From: Paratrimastix pyriformis
Taxonomy: Eukaryota; Preaxostyla; Paratrimastigidae
Direction of reading: 5' to 3'
Assembly (NCBI GenBank): GCA_027972325.1
Contig: JAPMOS010000027.1
Location: 432,124 to 496,123, forward strand
Length of the DNA stretch: 64,000 nt
Positions 37,485 through 47,000 of this stretch are shown piece after piece; position 1 is the stretch's first letter; every line of letters starts with the position of its first letter. The translations under genes were made by a program, and so were the position numbers. Below the pieces are notes generated by a model. It did not search any database. It saw nothing but the letters and a program-made list of their open reading frames with translations, and was not told the origin of the DNA.

Positions 37485-38239
37485 AACAAGTTCTCTTTTG
37501 CTTGTTTCTCTGTTTCAGTTCCCTCCTTTTTGCTTTGCCTCTTTGCGACTCGTTCGCGTTCGGCGGAATCGGAGAGGCTTCCTCGCAACGATGGTGGGGG
37601 TGGGCGGGCCTGGGAGAATCAAGGACGGGTCGGGTGAGGGCGAGGCACAGCAGCTTGATTCCCCGATAATGCACGCCTGCTTCGCCCTCTATCTGCGGCC
37701 AAACACCGCCACGAGAGAGGAACGGCCCATTTCAGACCCGGACCTTTGGAACTTTCGAGATTTCGGGTGAAAAATCCCGCGCACCTCACCCTCACCCCCA
37801 CCACCTTCAGGAACAACGTAAAAGAGGGGGACCAGGCCTCCACAACAGTGTGCCCAACGAAAACTCGGGGCAGGGCTGTCAAAAGAGCCCTCAGAAAAAG
37901 GGGGGAAAACGTGTTGGGCGATTGCCGCAGAAGAACGAAGAAGGAAGTGGGATGGGATAAGGGAGCACGGCCGTGGGAACCGCCCACCTGGTTTTCGTTG
38001 GCACGTGCAACCAGCGTCCCCCTCTCTTTACGCCATAGGGGGAGGGGTGGCGGGCTGCAGGAAAGATCCGGGCCTGAAAGGGGCAGTGAGCGGCTTAAAA
38101 ATTTCTCGAACGACCTTTCCCAAATCCAATCGATCCGCCCAATCCACGACAACCCTCAACCCGGCGCGTCCGACTATCACCGGGGCTCTTCAAACCCTCT
38201 CCAACTCTGACTTTCTCTCGGCGGCACTCATTCCATTCA
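37350..38239. other. Intergenic region upstream of the kinase gene
   Basis: About 890 bp with a C run (about 37449-37474) followed by an A run. No coding signature is seen. It may hold the 5' non-coding exon of the kinase gene. Confidence 0.5.
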
Positions 38240-41200
38240 AGTGGAAGAAGAACCAGCGATCCACTCGAATCTCGTCGATGTGGTAATCTGCAAAAAGTAT
38301 AAGGTCATCAAGCGGATTGGATCAGGAAGCTTCGGGGAGATTTATCGCGCGCAAGTACTCCCTCCTCCCCTTGCACCCGGGGAGAAACCAATTGTCAACC
38401 CGCCTGTTTATGACGATGTGGCCATCAAAGTTGAGCATATCAACACACACCACCCGCAGCTCCATTACGAGAGTCGGATTTACCGGCATCTGTCCGTCTG
38501 CGCACGGAATCGCCTCCACCAATTTGTTGATCTCTTGTGTCATAGACAAAACGGTCCTGGCATTCCCACCCACCGCTGGTTTGGGCAACAGGGTGATTAC
38601 AGTGTCATGGTGATTGATCTGCTCGGAAAGTCTCTGGAAGATCTCTTCACCCAATGCGGGCGACGATTCCATTTGAAAACTGTTCTGATGATCGCGGACC
38701 AACTGATCAGTCGCGTCGAATACTTGCATAGTAAGGACTTCATTCATCGGTCCGCTTGCCGCCTCCATCCGGTGTCTGCCAACCGCGCCTTTCTCAGGGA
38801 CATTAAGCCGGATAATTTCCTCATCGGGAGAGGCAAACGGTCCAACTTGATCTACACCATTGACTTTGGGCTTTCCAAACGGTACCGCGACGAGAGGACC
38901 CATGCGCACATCCCGTTTCGGTCCGTTGTTGTGGGATTGGGAGACGGGTTGGGTGGGACATGTGTATGTTCACGATTCTATGCCCCGCCCGTGGTTGGTC
39001 GCTCATCGCCCTTCCTGTCGCCCTCCCATCGCGCTTCGCCAGAGACCACAAGAGTCTGACCGGCACTGCGCGGTACGCCAGCATCTCCACCCACCTTGGC
39101 CACGGTCTGGCTCCATCGGTTTTGTCTCGCTTGACACTTTCTCGGACAGAACAAAGCCGAAAGGACGATATGGAGTCACTGGGTTACATTTTTGTTTACT
39201 TTCTCAAAGGGTCGCTTCCTTGGCAAGGCCTCGACGCCCGGACGAAGCAGGCCTGTTTCGTTCTTCCCTCGTATTTTTGAAGCTAAGGACTTTCTCACTT
39301 TTCTTGCCTTTCTCTATGGCGGCTCCCCTTCGCAAACTCACAGGAGAAATATGACAAGATCTCGCAGAAGAAAATTTCGACGCCTCTTGAAGTACTCTGC
39401 CGGAACCTTCCCGTCGAGTTCCAACAGTACATCGCCTACGTGCGCCAGCTCAAGTTCACCGACAAGCCCGACTACGCGTATCTCAAGCGCCTGTTTCGGG
39501 GCCTCTTTGTTCGGCAGAACTACATCTACGACTTTGCATTCGATTGGTGCCCACAGGTCGCAAAGGGGTCGGGATGGGCAAGGGATGGACAAGGGGCATG
39601 GACAAGGGGCATGGACAAGGGGCATGGACAAGGGGCATGGACAAGGGGCATGGACAAGGGGCATGGACACGGGCATGGGCATGATGATCTGGTTGTTTTG
39701 TTTCATTCCCGCTTGACACCTTGTTTTGCTCCTCTCCCCCATTTGCTCCTCTCCTTCCCGGCAGCCTTCTGCGTCCACTTCCCTCTCCTCGGCCACCTCG
39801 GCTTCTGCATCGGCCCGTCCGCTGGGTCTCTTTGGGCGGGCGCATCCCGACGCCTCTCCGACCCCGGTTGGCAACAGTCAATCTCCCCTCGATCGGGCCC
39901 GGGCCCTTCTCGAACAAGCCGCAATTGGCGTGGGCGCCGGGATGGAATGCGCACATGATGACTCTTCGTCGCCCCCTGCGGGTCCTAACGCTGGCCCCCA
40001 CCCTTCTCTTGCTGCGCAATCGGACGTTGTGCTCCCAGGTGGGAACCAAGTGCCTTCCTTTTCCATGCACCCGTCGGTTTCCGGGGTGGCATTCCAACTC
40101 GCCACGCAAGCAACGCTGCAGGCGCCGCCACCAGCCCCGCTTCCGCAACCATCACTTCTACCACCCCCTCAACAATCCCCACCGGCGCCGCCACCCCCAC
40201 CACCGCCACCGCCACCGCCCCGCCCCCGCCCCCGCCCCCGCCCCCCGCCCCCCGCCCCCGCCCCCGGCTGCACTTCCATCACAGCCAGTTGCCCCCACAG
40301 CGATGACCCTCCCCCAGCGGATCGCCCCCGGTGACAGCCATGATGTGACACTCCCAGAGACAACTGTGACGAGCGAATCCCCTCTTGCGGCGATGCTGCG
40401 CTGCCCTCCTGGAAACACGGCCACTCATTCCAATGTATGGGGGTCGCTGCTGGTGATGCCACCGCGCTCCGGCCAAACCACCACAGGGGCCAGCTCCCCA
40501 AGGGATCCACTGGGTGGCATGGGGAGCCTGGCGCAGGCGCTCAATAGCTCGATGTTGGGCGTGACTGCGGCACAGTCTGCTCCGCACGCATCGCTCCCTC
40601 CTCCCAAGCCGCCGCACAGCAGACCCACGTTTCTGTACGAGTCCGCACAGCAGCAGGAGGCTTCCTGTCCGACACCGCCAGCCCAAACCCCCTCTTTGCC
40701 CGGCCCTGCAACGGCGCCACCAACCAGCGGCGCCTTGCCGCCCACAGGCCCTCCAGCGGCCGTTCTGCTGCAGACCACCGTCGTCAACACTGGGAGTCGG
40801 GCGACCCCCGTGCCTCTGGCCCAATCCGCTGCAGGGCCCAGCCTCACCACAGGCACAAGCACGACCACCAGCGAAGACGACGACGACGACGACGACGAGA
40901 GCGAATCGGGCTCCGGGTCCCAGTCGGAATCAGAATCCGGCAGCAGCTGTACGGACTCCTCCGATTGCAGCTGCTCTGAGTGCCATCCGGCCCAGCAGAC
41001 AACACAACAAACTTCCGCCCCTCAGCACGCTCCGCACACCACCCAACACGGCGCCCAGCATCGGCAGCACGAACATGCGCATCGACTGCTGCAACAGCAA
41101 CCTCCCCGAGGTCACCCAACCCCCCCAACTCACGCCCATCCGCCCCATCATCACTCGAGCCCCCATTCGCGCCGTCAACCATCCCAACACAACCCGCCCA

Positions 41201-42645
41201 CTGGAAGCAGTCCAACACCTGCGACCCCCACCCCCGAGGGACAGGGCCTCCCCGCTGCCCAGGGGCGAAGCTCTGTGTCTCCGAGTTCGTCGGCCTCTGG
41301 GTCGGGTCAGGGACCTCCGCCCAAGACACAAAGCCGGGTGGCTTCGGCAGCTGTCCACCGAACTCCCTCACACCAGCCCCCGCCCACCTCGATAGCCCTC
41401 CATCAAAGCTTTGTCTCGTCGACTGGGCTTCTGGTGGGCCCAAGCAGCGGCCTGTTGGTGGGCAGCAACCAGCCCCAACAGCCTCAAAATTCTGTGCACA
41501 CTTCGCCGCCCCTCTCCGGAGGTGCGACCACCCCCGCAGCTCCTGCGTCCGACTCTCGGCGCCGCTTTCCTCTCACGTCGCCTGCCCTGGCGAGCGTTGG
41601 GACGGCCTTGGGTTCGCAAATACCTGCGGCCAGACTGACTGCACATCCCTCGACACCCTCGCCGACCGGATCGCCATGCGCCTCGCCCGTACCGAACTCC
41701 CCCTCGATGCGCATGCCGCCGCCCAGCGGCCCAGCCCTCATCTCCCCCACAGGCTCACTGAACTCACCCACCGGCGCCCTCGGCCTTCAGAGAGCTCGCC
41801 CGGTCCCCCTGAACATCCCATCGTCTAACGACGACAGTGTACCGTCGCCCTCCACGGGGGCTTTTCACCCCGGGTGGCCCTACTCCTCCTCCTCCTCGTT
41901 GCCGCATCGCGTCCCTCCGCTCCGTTCTCCACCACCCCACTCCCCCTTGGGCCTTGCCGTGCCCTCGTTCTACTCGCGGTCGGCCGTTATGGGGTCACCG
42001 GAACAACACCGAGCCACAATACCCGGTGCCCTACCCCCCCGGATGCGCGCCATGACGCCCCCATCGGCCCTGCGCGATCGTCCTGCCCAGGCCGCCCCAA
42101 TGGCCACCGTCACTGTGACGACAGCGGGCCCGACGTCGCCCGTCCGGAAGCCTCTTGGGGCTGTTTGTCCCCAACCGCTTCGGCCCGGCTCCCTTCGGAC
42201 TGCCGCTCCGCCGACCGCAGTCGGTGCCCGGCCTTCTGGCGGGCCGGCCAGCCCAGAAGGCGAGTCATCCGTGACTGTCGATACCCTGGTTGCCCTGACC
42301 CAGCCCGGGATGGCTGTGCCGCCCCACAGTGGCGGCGCTCCCAGCATGCAGCCGCATTCTCCACCCCCTGTCCGCCTTCCTGTGGTCGGCTCGGATCTCG
42401 TGCCGCCATCCCCGATCGACCACAGGCGTTCGTGCTCTAGAATCGTCCGAGCCGTCTCTGGTCCGTCCGCCGTCGGTCCCGGACCCGGCGGCTGTACCGG
42501 AGCCACGGAAGGCCTCTCCCCCACAGCACCCAGCCCAGGCCCCGGACCGGACCTTCCCCTCGGCGCGGCACTGCTGGTGGCGGCGGGAACTCCGACCAGT
42601 CGCCGGTCCAGAAGCATCTCACCGATGTGGAAGCGCAAGTTCTAG
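38240..42645 (+). CDS. Casein kinase 1 family protein kinase with very long low-complexity tail
   Basis: Ser/Thr kinase of the CK1 family. The catalytic domain has [48 protein letters not shown] and [13 protein letters not shown], the CK1 signatures. Exons are about 38240-38749, 38798-38920, 39043-39104, 39150-39250, 39344-39556 and 39765-42645. Donors are GTCCGC, GTCCGT, GTCTGG, GCCTGT (a GC-AG intron) and GTCGCA, and phases match. No in-frame ATG opens exon 1; it may begin with TG after AAG at 38239-38240, a start codon split by an upstream intron. The tail of about 950 residues is rich in Pro, Ser, His and Gln and has an Asp/Glu/Ser acidic tract near 40875-40960. The first part of the tail reads in one frame and everything after the proline run at about 40190-40265 reads in the next, so a one-base shift is present there. 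Stop TAG is at 42643-42645. Confidence 0.85.
39570..39672 (+). repeat. Intronic 13-bp repeat (CATGGACAAGGGG)
   Basis: About seven units in the last kinase intron, between FDWCPQ and the Ser/Ala-rich tail. Confidence 0.8.
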
Positions 42646-43142
42646 CGGTCGGCTCGGAGTGGGCCTTGACCTGAATTGCCTTCTTGCTTGCTTTCTTTCG
42701 AAATTTCTTTCTATCTTTTTTGCTTGCGTCACAAAACTTCTTTCTTTGTTTATGATTTTTTTGTTTTTTGTGGCGGGACTTCGTTTTCGCTCTGCCTCTT
42801 CTCTCTGGCGTCGGAAAGTAGTAAGACGCTGTATACGACGGCACGCACGACTGTCCGGTGGGCGAGGAGGGTGAACGGAGGTTAGTGTGTCCTCGGGACG
42901 AGTCGAGAATGATCTGCAAGATTTAAACCGGGGGCGGAGTGGTGGGAAGGGTTTTCGTTGTGATCGTCCTTCCAAGACTCTGGTAATAAGGCCTCCAGAA
43001 AATGAATGAGGGGAGGGAGTGGCTGGGGTGACCCCTGAAATCGAAGATTCGTCGTGTCTCATAGATCAAGCGCAAGAAAATTTTTCTTGACGCAAATGAA
43101 CAGGGATCGAAACCCGGTGGTATGACCATGGGGGATTGAGGG
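42646..43142. other. Unique sequence between the last host gene and subtelomeric satellites
   Basis: T-rich 3' flank of the kinase followed by about 350 bp of unique DNA. I see no gene in it. It marks the boundary between host genes and the subtelomere. Confidence 0.55.
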
Positions 43143-43349
43143 GGTTGCGTGGTGAGCGGGTTGCGTGGTGAGCGGGTTGCGTGGTGAGCGGGTTGCGTGG
43201 TGAGCGGGTTGCGTGGTGAGCGGGTTGCGTAGTGAGCGGGTTGCGTAGTGAGCGGGTTGCGTAGTGAGCGGGTTGCGTAGTGAGCGGGTTGCGTAGTGAG
43301 CGGGTTGCGTAGTGAGCGGGTTGCGTAGTGAGCGGGTTGCGTAGTGAGC
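43143..43349 (+). repeat. Subtelomeric 16-bp satellite A (GGGTTGCGTGGTGAGC)
   Basis: About 13 units. The first five or six read GTGGTGAGC and the rest GTAGTGAGC, so a variant has spread along the array. It switches directly into satellite B at 43350 without losing the 16-bp period. Confidence 0.9.
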
Positions 43350-43770
43350 GGGTTACTGGTCGTTAGGGTTACTGGTCGTTAGGGTTACTGGTCGTTAGGG
43401 TTACTGGTCGTTAGGGTTACTGGTCGTTAGGGTTACTGGTCGTTAGGGTTACTGGTCGTTAGGGTTACTGGTCGTTAGGGTTACTGGTCGTTAGGGTTAC
43501 TGGTCGTTAGGGTTACTGGTCGTTAGGGTTACTGGTCGTTAGGGTTACTGGTCGTTAGGGTTACTGGTCGTTAGGGTTACTGGTCGTTAGGGTTACTGGT
43601 CGTTAGGGTTACTGGTCGTTAGGGTTACTGGTCGTTAGGGTTACTGGTCGTTAGGGTTACTGGTCGTTAGGGTTACTGGTCGTTAGGGTTACTGGTCGTT
43701 AGGGTTACTGGTCGTTAGGGTTACTGGTCGTTAGGGTTACTGGTCGTTAGGGTTACTGGTCGTTAGGGTT
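43350..43770 (+). repeat. Subtelomeric 16-bp satellite B with one telomere unit per repeat (GGTTACTGGTCGTTAG)
   Basis: About 26 near-perfect units. Each junction recreates TTAGGGTTA, so every unit contains one TTAGGG. The array ends exactly where the proximal retrotransposon begins. The string GTCGTTAGGGTT also occurs at the junction between the two retrotransposons (53553-53570). Confidence 0.92.
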
Positions 43771-43934
43771 TGCCGAAACCTTGTTGACGAGGGGAACGAG
43801 GGGGGGCGGTTAAACAGCACGCATACATGCAGGAGTGAAAATTACTTTTTACTTTACTGCTTGGTACCGTGCTCTCTCCCCACCCCCCCCCACGCATGCC
43901 CCCCACCCCAACAGGGTACGGAGACAGGCAGCCC

Positions 43935-44032
43935 GGGGCTTACGCCCCAGGCCGGCCCATCCCCGTGCAGAGGCGCCCGAAGGCACCCCCGCAGCGCACC
44001 GGTTTATCCGGTCTCCCCCCCCGAGGGGGGGT
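43935..44032 (-). other. 3'-UTR hairpins of proximal LINE
   Basis: Two stem-loops: GGGGC-TTAC-GCCCC (43935-43948) and a run of C, GA, then a run of G (44015-44031). A third, ACCGG-TTTAT-CCGGT, precedes the second. The first two recur in the same order in the distal element at 53631-53645 and 53703-53715. Confidence 0.65.
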
Positions 44033-47000
44033 GGCCCTTCAGCGCTTCTGCTACCTCCTTTCTTTCCGCGGTCCTTTCCTTCCACTCTTTCCTCTTCATT
44101 GACTTACCCCGCTCCTCCACCAACAGCATCATCATCCGCTTCCATGGCTTCAGGTACCGGCCCACCTCCCGCTGAGTGTCCTCGTCCCAGAAGCCCAGCT
44201 CGGCTGCCATCCTGGTATAGTTGGCGTGCTCCTGTGTATAGTCGCACCTGTCCCGCAGTCGCTGCGCCACCTTCCGGACCACTGCCTCGCCCATTTCCCG
44301 CACGTTCACCATGGGCCCAGGTCGTTTTCTCTCATCGTCGACAATGCTCTGGTGCGCAACCACATTGGCCCTCCCCGCCTGCCTCATCAGCACTGTGTGC
44401 AACTGCCTAAGTGCTGCCATGTCCATCGGGTACTGTTCCCGTGCTGCCTGGTTCTCAAAGAGCAGAATCCCCACTGTCCAGGGTGCATTCCGATGACCCT
44501 TGTTCCCGGTCCGCCAGAAATCCGGATCCCAGAATTGAAATGTGCCCACCTCCTTCTTCGGGTCCCTCTTTTGCACTGTCCTCCCCTTCAACACCATGCT
44601 CCCCAACCTACCCCCTGTTGTCTCCATGATGAACAACTCCTGGAAGAACATCCCCGGCACCATGGCCAACCGCGCACCCGTCCTGTCATCCTCCCTCCCG
44701 GGCAATGTCGACCGTCGGTTGGGCTGCCCTCCCCCATATGGGACCACTGTCAAGCAGCGGAATGCCCGCTTACTCTGTTCCACTCGCCTCCCAATGGTTT
44801 CAAACATCTTGTCCATCTCCTTCTGGTCGTACTCCGGGTTTGCATAGCAGAGCATTTCGCGATCACGATCACTCAGCGCCTTGTACCCGTCGTACTTTGC
44901 ACCATAGAAGAAGGCATCGTCCTCATGAGGGGTGTAATATTCGGGGTAGGTTGGGTCAGCGTTCCCTGGATGTGAAAAGATAAGTGTTGACAAATTTCCA
45001 GCTTGTCGGAGAAGAGTGGAAATCTCCCACGGGGTCGCCCAACTCATCTTGCTGGTATATTTGCGCCCTTCCTGTTTCTGACCTGACTGACTCTCGTTTG
45101 CTCTCATTAGCTTTGGCTCTCCGCTTGGTTCGGGTTCTTCTTTGGCGTCCTGTCGTGGTCGTTTCTCTCGCCCGTCTTCTCGGGCATTCCAAGATGAGGC
45201 TCCTCTTCGCTTGCCAGTCTCTCGAGGTTCTCGATTTTTCGAGACTTCTTTCGGTCGGTTTCGGTTTCCGCTCTCTTCTGCCGGTTTTGGCACGGCGGTC
45301 GAGTTCGATCGCGATTCCAATGCTGTTTTTGCTTCAGGTTTGCCAACCAGCACTTCTTTTCCTTCTTGATACCTATTGCACATATCCTCCACTTCTTTCA
45401 TGAAGATTTTCCAAAAGTCGGGCCACGATCTTCCGCGGAGAGATCGTCTTGCCCTTTCGTACAGCGCCCAGAAAACGTCTGTCTCAATCCTGTATTCGTC
45501 ACTCACTTTTATGCACCCATTCACCTCTTCCAGCTTTTCCCGCTGTCGGATGGCAACTTTTTCGAGGCCGGTCAAGGGATCACCTCGATGCGCTCGGCAA
45601 GGTCCGTGTTCACCTTCCTCCACACTCTCTCCCTCACTTGCTGCGTGGGCACCAAATGATTAAGACTATCTTTGTTCCCACACACCGGACACTCCCGCGG
45701 GAAACCCCCGTTCCACTTACTCGGCACGTTACATGTCAAATAGGCTTGAGACACCGTCATGACGTATGCATTCCTGCTTGTTGTGTGCACCATGTCCACC
45801 ATGTTTCGCCACCCATTCCCACTACGCGCGTTAATGACCACCAGTGCACCCCTCACCTGCTTCTTGGTCCCCAAATTCTCCATCCTCTGCCGTGTCCACT
45901 CCGCCTCCAGGGCCCCTTTCTGTCCATCCACCACCGCCTTCACCTCCATCCCCGCACGCCCCACACTGGCCCCGTTCGCGCCTCTGCCTGGGCTTCTTCC
46001 TGGGCTACCGGGTCGAGATCCAGCTGCAGAGCCTCCTTGGCCGCTTGGTCTGCCTCCTTGTTGCCCCGAGCATCCGTGCTCTCTCCATCCTGGTGCCCCT
46101 TGATCCACCGAATGTGCACCCGACCCTTGTGTTCTGCCATCCGTCTCCCCAGTCGGCACAGCATGACCCACGTCTCTTGCTCCATCCTCGCCGCCTTGTT
46201 ACCCCTCTGCTGTTGAATCTTCCGTACCCACGACATGGCCACCTTGCTGTCCGTCACCACCTCCACGTCCACTCCGTCTCCCGCCATTGCTATGGCCTCC
46301 GCCACTGCCTCCACTTCCGCTTCGTTGTTGGTCTGGTGGGGTCCAGTCGACCTCGCCCTCTTGCGCACCACCAGCGTCACTCCATCCTTCATGAGCTCCA
46401 CCACCCCGTACCCCGCCTTATGCTTACTCTTGTCCTTCTCTTTTGTCGCCGACCCATCCGTATTCCCTTCTGCCTCGGTCCGCGACTTCTTTCGCCTCTG
46501 CCCTGCTTCCTCCTCATCCACACCAGCATTGGTGCCACTCGCCTCTGTTTCCCACCCTCTTCTGGCTCCTATCCTCCTTATCGTGTTTTTCTCTCTTCCT
46601 CCATCTTCTTCCGAAGTCTCATCGTCGTCCAGAATCATCATCTTCTTCTTCTTGCCATCCTTTTCCTGTCATCTTCTCCAAGTGTTGTCATCATCCATCC
46701 CTTCCTCCCTATTCCCTCTTCCTCCTCCTCCTCCACCTCCACTACCACTTCCACATTACACTCACCCTCCGACTCATCGTCGCCCTCCCCCTCATACTCC
46801 TCCTTATCCATGCCCACGACCCCCTGGCTCCCATCCTTCTTCAGCACCTGCTGTTGCAGTTGCGGCTGTCTCGGTTGCAACATCTGCTTCTGCTGCTTCT
46901 GCTGCTCTTGCAGTTGCGGCTCCTGCGACTGCTGCTGCTGCTTCAGCTTCGGTTCCGACTGGTGCGGCTGCTGTTGCTCTTGTTCCGCTGTGTCCGTCTC

